A stretch of 31,420 nt of DNA, from assembly GCA_943704425.1 (NCBI GenBank), contig CALSCP010001900.1, positions 1 through 31,420 of the forward strand, read 5' to 3'. The stretch is from Ministeria vibrans ATCC 50519 (Eukaryota; Opisthokonta; Filasterea). Made by a program: the position numbers and the translations under genes. The stretch's first letter is position 1. Each line of letters opens with the position of its first letter. This document shows positions 1-11,500 of this stretch, one piece after another. A model generated the notes under the pieces. The model was not told where the DNA came from and did no database searches. It was given only the letters and a program-made list of their open reading frames with translations.

Positions 1-357
1 GGAGAGAATCGGTTTAACGAAACGAGCAGAAGGGAGGGTGGGCAAGGGGAGGACGGGCAGGGACACACACATGCCATGGATAAGGATAGACGGGAGGGTG
101 GTGCGGGAAAAGGCGTGCAGGAAACAGACGACGAGAGAGAAAGAGAAAGAGAGAGAGAGAGAGAGGAACGCGAACGAAAAAAAAAAAAAAAAATCAAACG
201 CGAAGGCCCGCTCTCGAAACGTAGACGGTAGCACGGCCGGTAGGGCCGCAAGTGCATAGACAAAGGATACAGCCCACTTGGGCGGCACAAGAAGCCCAGC
301 GAGGCTCAGCCGCGTGGATGAAGGACTTTTTTTTCTCTGTTGCACACATTTGCTTAC
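1..357 (-). other. Probable intron 1 of the eL31 gene, low complexity
   Basis: No exon is recognisable here. The stretch holds a GA-rich tract at about 132-166 and a run of 17 A at 177-193. On the minus strand these form a long pyrimidine tract and a T-run, as is common inside introns. Short open frames across the tract are repeat-derived. Confidence 0.5.
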
Positions 358-430
358 CCTTGAGAGGCTTGTGCAGGTTCACTGTGTAGTCACGGACAAC
401 CACCTCGTCAGTAGCCTTAAGCTTGCCCAT
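358..430 (-). CDS. RPL31: Ribosomal protein eL31 (RPL31), first coding exon only; gene continues past the left edge
   Basis: Read on the minus strand, an ATG at 430-428 opens 24 codons containing EVVVRDYTVNLHKPLK. This closely matches the N-terminus of eukaryotic large-subunit protein eL31 (EVVTREYTINIHKRIHG in the human protein). The exon ends in codon phase 1 at a GGTAAGC donor (GT at 357-356), so the split codon begins with G, as expected for the conserved glycine that follows. I looked for the next exon, which should encode the VxFKKRAPRA-like stretch, between 1 and 356 and did not find it. The intron therefore probably runs beyond the window. The short lysine-containing N-terminus resembles the yeast protein more than the longer animal form. 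The call rests on about 17 informative residues and one donor site, so it is probable rather than certain. Confidence 0.75.
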
Positions 431-460
431 TCTGCGACAGAGGATCCGGTGGGGAGAGCG

Positions 461-491
<31 letters not shown>

Positions 492-969
492 TCAGCGATT
501 TCTTGTGCAGCCACCAGACACCACCACGCTCATGCACAGCGTGCGCTGTATCCCGCTGCCTCTACACACACCCGATAGCTGCTACAGGCCGCGACCACAG
601 AGGTGGGTCTTTGACAGCCAATGCTTCTTTTTTTTTTTTTTTTTTTTTTTCAATCCAGGCTCTCAACGCACACACACGCACACAGACAGAGGGGTGATGG
701 GCAAGCTGGCGACCCTGTAATACAATACACACGACATACCTGGAGGATGTGAATAAAAGAGGCCCGAAATAAATCGAAATTGAAAATCAAAAAATGAAAA
801 ATCAGCACGACATATCTACTATCCATTCGACTCACTGCTCAGTGCCAGTCAGTGGTAGCTGGTGAGTGGTAACAAACTGACAAATCACAAATGACGATGC
901 ATTATTTTATTATTATTATTATTATTGGCGATTGGTTTGATATGATAGTACATTAAAAAAAAGACACGC
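431..969. other. Spacer between eL31 and the EGF gene; eL31 promoter region, microsatellites
   Basis: No gene is visible. The spacer should contain the 5' region of eL31 and the 3' end of the next minus-strand gene. It holds a GA tract (about 462-491), a run of 23 T (628-650), a short CA-type tract near 668-686 and an ATT repeat (about 901-926). The possible polyadenylation signal at 906-911 is listed separately. Confidence 0.6.
906..911 (-). terminator. Candidate polyadenylation signal for the EGF/beta-propeller gene
   Basis: AATAAA on the minus strand lies about 59 nt past the stop codon of the 970-2754 gene. It is embedded in an ATT repeat, so it may be coincidental. Confidence 0.35.
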
Positions 970-2754
970 TCAAAGAGACCACCTCTCCATAAACACATCA
1001 TCATCAGTCGTGACCTGGCGCGTCGAGCCCGTCACTATAAGAGCCGTCTCGTCGTCGACAAGTGCCACTGCTTTACCAAATTGCGTCTCGTCCATGTCGC
1101 GCTGGACAAGCCAGCGCAAGGTACCGTCGTCACGACTGAGGTGCATAGCAAACAAATCGCGTGCCGACAACACCTCATCGGTGGGCGACCCCAAGCGAGA
1201 GCGCGTCGACCCCACAACAAAGACGCCGCGGTCGGCACCGGAGCCCACGACTAGTCGGTCGCCATTGTCACCGTCCTTGCCGCTCACCTGACGCATCCAC
1301 ACCTCATCGCCCGTCGCCCCGTCTACTCGCCCCACAATTGCATCGGTATCACGCGACACAATGAGCTCCACCGTGTCCACCGTTCCACTGTACTCCAACA
1401 CAGTCGTACCACCAAGCAACCCACCCAGCACAAAACCCGTCACATACACTTCCCCATCGTCACCGACACCAACGCCCGTCAGCGAGCAATGCCCCTCCGT
1501 CCCGTTCAGCAGTCGAGTCCACTCCACCGCCCCCGTTGCCCCATTCACGCGCATCACCATACCCCGACGGTCCGATGCTGACATCACACGCATACCCGCG
1601 ATGTACACTGCCCCCGTCGCGCCATCCACACTCATGTCATTGCCCAGAAGACCGTCCGCTGCGCCGTTCTCAATCGTCTAAGCAAAGTGTTCACATTGCT
1701 TGCTTTTCATCTGATGGAGTGTGTGTACCGTATTAAAGATCCGGGCGCCTGACGCCTGGTCGAGCACGGCCAGGTACAGCCCCAGACGCCCATAGTCCTG
1801 GGTGGGGTTGCCCAGGTCGCCCTGTGTCGACCCCATCACGTACACTCGTCCGTTGTGCACGGCAATGCCTCGCACTGTGTCTTCCGTTGGCGTTCCAAAC
1901 GATTGGTACCACAGCAGTGTTCCTTCTGACGCGCTCGAATGCGTGTCTTACAAAAATGAAAAGGCACACCTTTTAGTGCGAATGCACTCGTATTATTTTC
2001 CCTTCTTACTTGTGGCTAATGCGGCAACATATGCGTCCGTGCCGCCCTGCGGGTAAAACCCAGGCCAAGCGGTGTCGGTACTTCCGCCAAGGTAGAGCAC
2101 ATCGCCGTCAATGGTAGAGGCGAGGACATTTTCAAAGGGGGCAACAAGAATCGTTTCGAAGGCGACGCTGCCCGTTGTGGCGTTTGCGCGAACAAGATAC
2201 AAATCTTGAAGGCCTGTCGCCATCAGCCCGCCACAACACACTCCACCCAGCGTCTGTGCAATGGAGTAGACAGAGGGCACGGGAAGCGACGAGGGCGTCG
2301 TGGCAGGGACCGCAAGCGAAAGGGGTGTTTCCGCTCCTTCGATGGCAAACGTCGAGCTCCACTGTACAGCCACTTCGCACCGCAAGCCCAGCACGTCTGG
2401 GGGACAGGTGCAGTTGAATGCGCCCTCTTCAAGCGGCGTGCATGTTCCACCATGACGACAGGGCTGCGACAGGCACGGCGCAAATGTGTGGAGCGTCGAG
2501 CGGAGTGTTTTCGCTTCTGCCAGCACTGTCGTCAGGTCCACACCGTCCACCACAACACTCGAGGCTTGAAGTTGTCCCTTCACTTCAACCGAGCCTTGCA
2601 CGCGCACGCTACCACTGCACGGCGCCGTGACAGTCAGCAGTCCTTCATCCGTTGGAAAGATCTGCCCCTCTCCCTCGCCACACGGCGACGCACCCAACAC
2701 GCCCGCCATCAAGCAGCCAGCAAGAAGCACCAGCCATACGCAGCAGCGAGACAT
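970..2754 (-). CDS. Secreted protein with one EGF-like module and beta-propeller-type repeats
   Basis: Three exons read on the minus strand: 2754-2010, 1946-1729 and 1677-970. The introns (63 and 51 nt) have GT..AG ends and the joins keep frame, giving about 556 residues. An upstream ATG-less extension to 2811 is open, but MSRCCVWLVLLAGCLMAG gives a clean signal peptide (residues 1 to about 22), so I start there. Residues 94-126 hold six cysteines (C94, C99, C105, C115, C117, C126) in EGF spacing, with HGGTC and CTC. The rest repeats segments such as VDGATGAVYIAG, VNGATGAVEWTRL, IAVHNGRVYVMG and VDGATGDEVWMR. These resemble SBBP/PQQ-like beta-propeller strands that report 'value, origin, location'. 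No transmembrane segment or anchor is evident, so secretion is the inference. Substrate or partner is unknown. The fold assignment rests on repeat pattern only. Confidence 0.8.
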
Positions 2755-3179
2755 CTTGAATAAAATGAATAATATTTGGAAAATTAAAAAAACATAAGAA
2801 GAACAACACATTTACTCATGATACAGTCACCAGATCTACAGCAAAAGAGCAAGTGCAATCGCTATCCAGTGAGGTAATCGCAATGGTACGCCATATCCCC
2901 AGTGGGGGCTTAGGAAAATAAATAGAGAATCGAGAGCTGTACTCAATGTCAAAACAAAACATTGAGTTGGACGTAATATAAAAGAAACAGTCTCATTTTT
3001 ATAATAATAAATTACTATTGTTTTTATTATACTTAAGCAGTATATTTTACTGTTATAGGTTTCCCTTCTGAAGTATATTATTATTATTATAAACAATATG
3101 ATAAGGGGTTTATTTTCAAACGTTAATTATTTTGCTTTTTTATGACTGTACAATAACATGAGAGTGAGCGGGGTTAAAA
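2755..3179. other. AT-rich spacer: promoter of the EGF gene and 3' region of E2F
   Basis: No open frame of interest. The sequence is AT-rich with ATT repeats around 3003-3012 and 3076-3090. It separates two genes on the same (minus) strand by about 425 bp, so it must hold the E2F 3' end and the promoter of the secreted-protein gene. Confidence 0.6.
3109..3114 (-). terminator. Candidate polyadenylation signal for E2F
   Basis: AATAAA on the minus strand lies about 66 nt past the E2F stop codon at 3180, a normal distance for a cleavage signal. The surroundings are AT-rich, which weakens the call. Confidence 0.4.
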
Positions 3180-3375
3180 TCACTCAACGAAATCTGGAAA
3201 TGAATCGAGAAAGAAGTTTGAGACGCCCTCATTGGAGTGGAGGATGGAGAAATAGTCATCGTCGATGGGCGGGGAGTCGACACGGACAATACCGCCAATG
3301 ATGTTGGGGTTGATCACGGCAAGGAGGGATGCCTCATCTGTGGGCGGACTGGTGATAGTGGCGGCGGCGGCGGCG

Positions 3376-3415
<40 letters not shown>

Positions 3416-4645
3416 AAGAAGAAGAAATAGTATTGGCTGCGAGTGGCGCGCCTGCTGTGTCGGTGTCATGCGTGGTGGTGGTATAGGAAGAAGGAGTTGT
3501 TGCGCTGTGATAGGTGGTGGCGTGGCGAGGCGATGGAGGAAACTCATCCAAGTCAAAGTCAGCGAGTGTAGCGTGCGCCGCAAGGGCTGTCTCCGCCAGC
3601 TGTTGTCCAGGGATCGCATCGTCGTCGCTCACCACAAAAACGTTGATGCCACTGTGCCGACTCCGCAGAAGAATCTCATATTGCCCAAAGCTCCCATTCT
3701 CCTACACACACACACACACACACGTCAACAACACTGTAGTAAAACATAATTTAATGATGTACGTCGTGGGGATCGGGCACTTCGAGGCGAGTGCCAGACG
3801 GGGCGCGAATGGCCATGACGGTGTGACCATTGAAACTGGGAATGGACCGGATGTCCTGATAGGTTACATAAGCAAGCGATACGTTGTTGCTGTCTTCAGC
3901 AAGCGCCGCTAGACTCGCCTGGATCGTCAGCAGATGCCCTACCAGCGACTCGTCTTCGTCGCGTAGGGCCCGCAAGCGACGCCGTAAATGCCGCACTCGT
4001 ACCGACAGTTCGTCTTGATCATCCTCCTCCTCTTCGTCCTCCTCCTCTTCATCGTCATTCTCGTCGTCCTCCTTACAACCGCCACCACCACTATTCCTCG
4101 ATGATACCCGCGAGCCTGTTGCTGCCGACACACCAGACGTGGACCGTCGTGCACGCGCCACAGAGCCTCTCCACTGAATCATATTCTTGGAGTTTTTCGT
4201 AATCAATTGGATGCCCTCGAGCACGTTGGTAATGTCGTAGATGCGACGCTTCTGCGAGCCAAGCCGCGCCGCAGCGTCGTTGAGATTCACCTGGCCATCG
4301 GGTGCATCGCGCAACAACTGCACAAAGTTCTTTGTCAACAGTCCCAGCGACGTGTCGTTTCGCGCCACTCCATTCCCTTCAACACTCACTCCCGTCGTCG
4401 ACGACGGCCCGCCCGCATCGTCATCTGCGCCAGAAACACCCCCGTTTCGTTTCAGTAACGAGGTGATACAAAAAAACAACACTCACAGACGAATTGAAAA
4501 AAAAAACGCCGGTCGTCATTTACACCCCAATAAACACACCACCAGCCCACCCCGGCACGGATGCATGCAACTCCATCGCTGGGGTACATGGTCTGGCCCG
4601 CGACGGGGCCTGGCGGACACGCGGATTGGCCAAAGACCAAAGTGA

Positions 4646-4680
<35 letters not shown>

Positions 4681-4979
4681 TGCACCGAAATGATTTTTTT
4701 TGTGGCCAGACAACACTAATCGTCGCCGGTAATAGTTGAACCCTCATAGAGACAGCATGCGCTCGGCCATAGGCTCACGCCATTCGCCATTCATTTCGTC
4801 CTTTGCTCATTTGACACATATCCCTTTTTTTTTTTTTTTTTTTTTTGCTTTTTACCTCCTAAGTCAGAATGTCTCGCGCGTTTGCTGGCGCTCATCATCG
4901 ATGTTGCGTCAGACGACGGCGGGCCGGTCTCTGTACTATCATCGCTGGCCAATTCGAGGCGTCGTTTGCTCTTCTTCAT
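3180..4979 (-). CDS. E2F: E2F-family transcription factor
   Basis: Three minus-strand exons: 4979-4856, 4424-3763 and 3701-3180. The joins keep frame (phase 1, then phase 0), giving about 435 residues. Residues 5-10 read KRRLEL, like the KRRLDL cyclin-binding motif of animal E2F1-3. The winged-helix DNA-binding domain spans about 64-128 with the family signature [13 protein letters not shown] (101-113). An acidic loop (160-180) precedes a leucine-rich coiled coil (about 181-217) for DP pairing. A marked box follows (about 219-295: [12 protein letters not shown], then [15 protein letters not shown] across the exon join). The C-terminus holds [19 protein letters not shown], matching the Rb-pocket-binding pattern of E2F1-5. 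Thr-13 and Ala tracts from GTA/GGC repeats fill the linker. The 431-nt first intron is the least certain junction; its phase fits exactly. The gene is divergent from the PHR ligase. Confidence 0.92.
4425..4855 (-). other. E2F intron 1 with poly-A and poly-T runs
   Basis: Inferred intron with donor GGAG|GTAAAA and acceptor GGCGCAG|AT on the minus strand. It holds 30 consecutive A at 4649-4678 and 22 T at 4825-4846 (plus-strand sense). I see no conserved exon inside it, although a short N-terminal exon cannot be excluded. Confidence 0.6.
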
Positions 4980-5169
4980 CTCCTGACGATTTCCCCTTTT
5001 TTTTCCTTTCGCTCGTTCGCTTTCTGACAGCTCGCGACGCCAAAGTGAACTTTCCTTGACTTCCACGGGCCTCTGGCAGCAGCGAGCTTCACCCGACGAC
5101 ACAAAAGCGGCGGGGTACAAGCACACACGGACAGAGAGAGACACACTCGCAGAGAGAGTGACAATCAAT

Positions 5170-5201
<32 letters not shown>

Positions 5202-5505
5202 AAGGAGTGATGATAAGTTCTGATCTGATCTCACGAAAGTTCGCTTGTCCCCTCGCACCCTTTTCAAAAACAGTGACTACATTTCTACCGTTTGTGGTTG
5301 ATCGTGTTTTCTACCTTTGATCCTTGCGCTGAGCTCTCTTTCGTCAGCGCTCGACACAATCGATTGATTCGACCCATTTTTTTTTTATCCAACAATTTTT
5401 TTTTCTTCTTCTCTCTCTACTGCGTTCTTATTCCACCTGTAGCGCACTTGCCCCCATCTCCTCCGACTGTCATCACCAGTGCTTCACGATTGACTTTCGA
5501 GCAGC
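4980..5505. promoter_or_regulatory. Divergent promoter region shared by E2F (minus) and the PHR ligase (plus)
   Basis: The 526 bp between the two start codons contains no supported gene. It includes a CA repeat at 5170-5197, GA stretches near 5131-5158 and T-rich stretches near 5377-5415. An octamer at 5037-5044 reads TTTGGCGT on the minus strand, one base from the E2F consensus TTTGGCGC. In-frame TGA at 5491 bounds the PHR start codon, so 5506 is its first possible in-frame ATG. Confidence 0.55.
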
Positions 5506-8500
5506 ATGCGAGTTCTGGGAGGGCGACCGGCCGCGGAAGAGAAGGCGAAGAAGAAACCTTCGCGAACGGTGGTACAGCGCCGGGTCGCACAGCACCTCGT
5601 CAACATTGAGGCGATCGCACAAGCCGTCGACTCGTTTGCCTCGTTTCATGGCGCGCGGATGCTCTCAGGCACAGCAATTGCTCGTCGTTTCATGCGATTT
5701 TTCGCGACTGATCCCGCCGTCGCAAACGACGCTCTTCGCCCCAAAGAGCTTGCCGCCGGTGCGGCTCTCCCGCCTCAAGCAACCCAGAAGAAACACGTAT
5801 CAAAGTTATCGGCGGAAGTCAGTTCGCTTCTCGGCAGACCGACCCACACAAAAGTGCACAACGATGACTCGCTTCCCGTCTTCCTCGTCTTCAACGCAAT
5901 GCGCCATCAGCTCTTGATGCGCCGTCACGCCGTCGTCCGCATTGAACGTTCCCTTCTTCTGTCCACTCTCCGCTCCCTTGCCGAAAGCCACACCGAGCTG
6001 CGAAGCCTTCCAGCACCGGCCGAGATCAAGTCAGCCGATGCAGACTCAAGCTCAGACTCACTCTCCCTCAACGCACTCGTCTCGTCCGTCTTCGCCGATC
6101 TCCTTGAGTCGATGCACGACGAACTTGATGCTGCCGGTGTCCTCGTGTACGACACTGCTTCGGCTACCGCTGCAACGACGACCGCCAGCACAACAGCAAC
6201 CGCTGCTCCCGTCGCCTCAGTTGCACCCCTCCCCAAGATTGTCGGCCTTTCGCTGGATGCCTTCTTTACCTTTCTCCACGATGCCCTTGACACACACCCC
6301 GATCTTTGTGCTCGTCCTATTGCACTCCTTGCCAGTGCCCTCGGCGGCTTCTCGCCTATGGCTTTGCGCGACGAGCCCGAGAGCACCATGCTCAAACTGG
6401 CCGAGCTGCTTTCCGCCCGTGCCAACATGCCACAACTCGACGATGCCATGCGTGGCCAGGCGCTCTCAGCACTTCTCAGCCTTGCTCACGCGCGTGGTTC
6501 TCTCTCGCTTTTGGTTACGAGCGCCCTCGCTATGCTCACCGACAAGAACATGGACTTGAAACTGCCCGCGCCAAGTGCGCTTGCATCGCTCTGCAGCTAC
6601 TCGCGAGGTGCCACCGCCGAGTCCACACTGCTCTGGCCCTGCGCTCAATACTTTGCCGGACGCCAATCGTTGACACTGGTGTCGACCGACCAACACCAGC
6701 CTGGTGACGTGGACCAGTGGCGTGTCGTCTCCGTCACCTGCGACGGTGTTTATCTCTTTGCTGTGCTTGCCAGTGTCTCCTACACCTCAGCCAGTCCCTC
6801 TCTCCACCTCGCGCGCTTCTCCGCCACTCTTTCCCGCAACACGAGTAGCAGCGACAACGACAGAAAGCACACACCATCCACACTCGATACTCTCGTGCGA
6901 CTGCCCATTGGTGCACAGGCGACCCCCTGCGACTCGCCCGCCGCCTTCCGCGCCTTCCTCGACAGCATCCGCATCCAGATTGCCTGTCTCAGTGACTCGC
7001 CACTCTACCTGCACGACCCTACGCGTACCATTGTTGTGCCCTCCGCCGGCGACACCCAAGATACCTTGCACCTTGTTGCCGTCGACAAGAACTCCCTCGA
7101 GGTTCTCGGCGCCATCCCGGTGAGTCTCTCGTCATCCGTCGACGCTGACGGTGATCTCCGTGCTACCCTGCAAAACGTCACGGCCTCTCAGCGCGCTCTA
7201 TTTGTCACCGCCGACGGCCAACTTGCATTGCTCGAGCGACTCGCCACCACGGTCACGCCCACCTCCGCCAACGACACCGACGCCGGTGTCAACGATACGG
7301 CACCCGCAAGCACGAGTAGCAGTCCTACTGCCACCACCACCACCACCACCACCACCGCCACCACCACCACCACGACGACGACGACGACGCGCAAGACTGA
7401 CGCGGACACGCCACAACTCTATGGTCTGGTGCGCCACCTTGTGAGCGAATCGACTTGCCTCAAGCAACCGGACGCGTCGCGCGTCTTCCGTGTACCCCCC
7501 GCCAAGATGGACTGTCGCATACTCGTCACAGGTGCTGAGCCGTGGCGCCTTGCCGCTCTCCCACCTGGTGCAGCAGCGGTTGTTCCTCACGCTGCTGCGG
7601 GTGCGGCTGACGCCAAAAAGGGCGCCCCCGCTAAGCTTCGTCGGGGCCCTGGCACTCGCGAGCGACATGACTCTGCCGTGTCCACATCAAGCTCAGTGGT
7701 CAAGGCAGAGACTGGCGACTCCGACGACTCAGCTGCTGTCACAACAACACCCGAAGGCGACGCCGCAGTGACTGTCAGTGACGTCACTCATGGTTTGCTG
7801 GCGACCCTGGAGTCGCCCACATGGATGACCAGTCCCGGGTCCGTCCACCGTGCCGTTCAACTTGAGTCACTTTCTGTGGCGCAAGGTTGTCTCTTTGCAC
7901 TCAGCAAGACTGGTCAAGTGTGGTGTTACGGTGACGGTCAAGAGTATGGCGCTGGTGCGCCCGTCGCTGACAATGCTGCCGATCTTCGCAAGGCAGCCTC
8001 GGCCTGGTCTCATCTGGCGTGCATCACCGAACCCGTCACGCAAATTGCCACGGGCGGTCCCTTGTGCGACCATGTCTTGTTTTTGCTTGCCAACGGCAAG
8101 GTTCTCGCGGCTGGCACTGGCATCAATGGCCAACTTGGCCTCAACCATGTCAAGCCGACACCCATACCATCGCTCATTGAAGGTGTCTTTGCCAAGCGTA
8201 CCGTTGTCTGCGTCGCAGTCGCTCCTAATCGTTCGGCTGCCGTCACCGACAAGGGCGAACTTTTCACCTGGGGCACCGACTCGGGCGCTGGCGAGCTGGG
8301 CTTTGTTGCACCGGGCCGCTTTGCTGCGTGTCGCAAGAAGCCCACGCTTGTGCCGTCGGAGGTTCCATTTGCCCAAACTAAGAAAGCGCTTACCTTTGCC
8401 GCTCACAACCTCGTGGCGCTCCTCTCAACTGGACATGTTGTTGTGCTCGGCAGCAACGACTGCGGTCAGTACGGTCATGCCGAGGGTCTCGTTTATCCAC

Positions 8501-11500
8501 CCTCCATTGACACTGTTGGCGCCGCTGCCTCGAGTGGCTGCGAGCCCTCCTCCTCCGCTTCTGCGTCGTCTACCCCATCGGTGTCTGCCGCCACGTTCTC
8601 TTCGATCTCTGGCAAGGGCAAGGGCAAAGCTTCGAGTACCAAGGGCAAGGGACCTGCACTCCAGTCCACCAAGGCCTCCCCCAAAGTGTTTCCTGCCAAT
8701 GCCAAGGTCGCTCATGGTGTTCTGGCCGGTCTGCCAGCTGGACACGCTGCCCTCGCCTGTGCGTCGGGCGGCACCGACCCCAATCGACCTTGGTTTGCCG
8801 TTGCCACGTCGGGCGGTGCTGTGTTCACCTGGGGCGAGCCTGCCTCCGACTTTGAGTCGGCCAAGATGGCGGCCTCGTCGTCTTCGTCGGACACACGCGC
8901 TCCCGTTGCACTCCCTGTTGGCTTTGGCAAAGTAACCGCCTGTGTTGCCGGTGGCGACCGTCTTGGGCTGGTGGATCACCAGAGTCGTGCCATTGTCGTG
9001 TTCCCGGAGGCTCGCTACGCGGTGCTATCGACCTCAAGTGAGACCCCCACTGTGCGCAGCGTCATCACTGACGCAGTGCCATCCACAACTCCCTCCGACA
9101 CACTGCTAGTGGATCAGATTGTCGATTGCTCCACTGGCTTTGCCTGCCTTCCACGAGCCGACTCGTTTGCCTCGTTTGACATTTGTCGCCACTCCATCAT
9201 TGCGGGTCCTCGCTCACTCGCAGTGGTACCATTGCTTACATATGCGCATCCCACAAAGGCGGAACGCGACCAATGGGGCTGCGCAAGCGCCGACGAAGCG
9301 ATCCGCTCGGCACAGGGCGACTGTCGTGCCTTCTACATGGATGGCAATCGTGAGGCCAAGGGGCGCACCACGGGCTTCCTCGGCGACGTCTCCATTGCGT
9401 TGCCGCCTGTTGTGTCGTTGACGTCCCTTGACGTATCGCCCTCTGCTCAGTTTGCTGTCAACCCCTTCTACAGTAACCTCTGGTCTGTGTCAGTGTACCC
9501 CTTACCCAAGGAGGAGGGCAATTCCGTCTCCTGGACTCTTGACATGGCACTGTACGAACCGTGCCCCTCATTGGCGACCACCAAGTCACTTTCGTCGAAC
9601 ACCTGGGACCCACGACGTGAACTCTCCAGCGCCGAACTCGCCGTGCCCACTCAAGGGGGTCACGAGATTTCCGCCTCTGTTGCGGCAGTCGCCTCGCTCA
9701 CCGCCATCACTTCACTCTGCGAACCTCAAGGCCTCACCACCGCGACGAGCAATGATGATGATGATGATGATGATGATGCGAGCGACTTCAACACCGCTGC
9801 CACCCTAGCCATGCGGTCGTCACTGTCCTCTTCGTCGTCATTGTCACCAGCACCTATGGTGTTGACGCTGTTCAGCGAAACCAAGGAAACCGCACTTCCC
9901 GAGGCTGTGCTCAATCGACACGCAGGTGCCACCATCCAATGCGGCTGGTCCATGTCCGGCGGTCGTGATTGTGTTTGCATTGAGACGTCGCGCGACATCT
10001 TTCTTGTGGGCGTGGGGGTGTATGGTGCCCAGAGCCAGACGGAGGGCCGTGTCATGATTCACGTCGGACGCAGCACCGAGGGTGGCGCCGCTCTCGCCGA
10101 GGAGCCCTTTCTGTTCGAGGCACAAAAAGAGAAACACGTGAATCGCGTGGCATTCTCAAGCGGTCCCATTCTTCTGCGCGCCGGTGTCACGTACCACTGG
10201 TCCGAGTGGATTGTTCGAGGGGACTCGGGCTGGTACGCCGATGGAGCGCGTGGTGGCGGTCACGACTCGGAGTATCAAACACTCGTGTCGAGCGATGGCA
10301 TCACCTTTAAGTTTGAGCGCACACAAGATGGCTCCGACAACGGCACCGACCCTTTCCGTGGTCGTCTCCCCGAACTCTACTACCGAATTGTAGCGGGCGA
10401 CAGCGGAGCGACCACTGCTGGTGCCGCTTTGAGCGACAGCGATATTGACATGTCCGATGTGGACCTCGACGACACACCTCTTGCGAGCGACGGTGCACCC
10501 GCCGATGGTCGATTCTCGTCACGGGGGCCTCTCATTCAGCCGGTGCGTGCTGCCGCCTTGCTCGACAGCGCGAGTCCCGCCGATTTTGGCTCATTCCTGG
10601 AGCTCATTGACTGGGGCATTGAGCGTGTCGGCTCGGCATCTCACAGCAATGCGGTTGCCTGTGTGGCTCTCAGCTATCGTCTCCTCACGAAAATGCTCCT
10701 CACCAAGTCGTCCATTGCTCGCACGCAACGTGACTCTTTCCTTGTGGCTCGCGGTACTCTCTCAAGCGAGTCGGTCGCAACAAGCACCGCCACAGGAGCG
10801 ACAACAACAACAACCGCCAGCGGCGTCGCAACAACATCTACCACGGAGGGGTCCGGCGCGACGAGTACGACGACCACAGCGACAACTGATACTGGCGCCA
10901 CCTCCACCGACGCTACCACAGCCAAGGCTGCGGCCAAGTCCAAGACGTCGAGCACGAAGCAACGCAGTGGCGCAGACGATGTGCTCCCTGACGATCCCGC
11001 TCAGTGTTGCTCGCTTCTCTGGCGCCTCGAGGAGTCCATTGTGCGTTGTGTGTCGCTGATGGACTATCCCATCCTTGTCAACGAGGCCCTCGTCTGCTTC
11101 CGTCGCCTGTTCAACATCCTCTACCCGTCGCGTGCCTTGCGTGTTCTTTTAGTTCACCAGCTGTGCACAGATGCTCTCGCTGCAATGGCTCACACTGCCA
11201 TGCCCACTGGCTCGCCGACTCGCATGCTCTGCGACGTGGCGCTGGATGCCTTCAGTGAAGACCCACTTGTTGCCAATGTGCTCTTTCCACGTGCCATCCC
11301 CGACTTGGTGAGCACCACAGCACCGCTTCCTGAAGATGCCACGTCGAGTATGCGTGCCAAGGGTAAAGGCAAGGCCAAGGCCAAGAGTACTGCACTTGTC
11401 TCCGTCTCTTCTGCCCGCACCGCTGCGAACGAGGGCGGCGACACCGCCCCAATGGCCACCGTGTTTGTCGAGAGTGACAACAAGGCATGCCAAACACTGG

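Noticed and set aside
38-259. 73-codon open frame on the plus strand, very rich in Lys, Arg and Glu
   Set aside because: It is a translation of the GA microsatellite and A-run and lies in the probable eL31 intron.
692-720. Plus-strand ATGGGCAAGCTGGCGACC, resembling the start of eL31 (MGKL)
   Set aside because: It stops after seven codons, has no donor site in a useful phase, and lies on the opposite strand; treated as chance.
3237-3749. 170-codon plus-strand frame with poly-Ser and poly-Gly
   Set aside because: It is the antisense of E2F exon 3; its runs come from the GTA repeat that encodes poly-Thr on the real strand.
7850-8935. 361-codon plus-strand frame inside the PHR gene
   Set aside because: It is a frame-shifted shadow over the RCC1-like repeats, Pro/Arg-rich, with no family resemblance.
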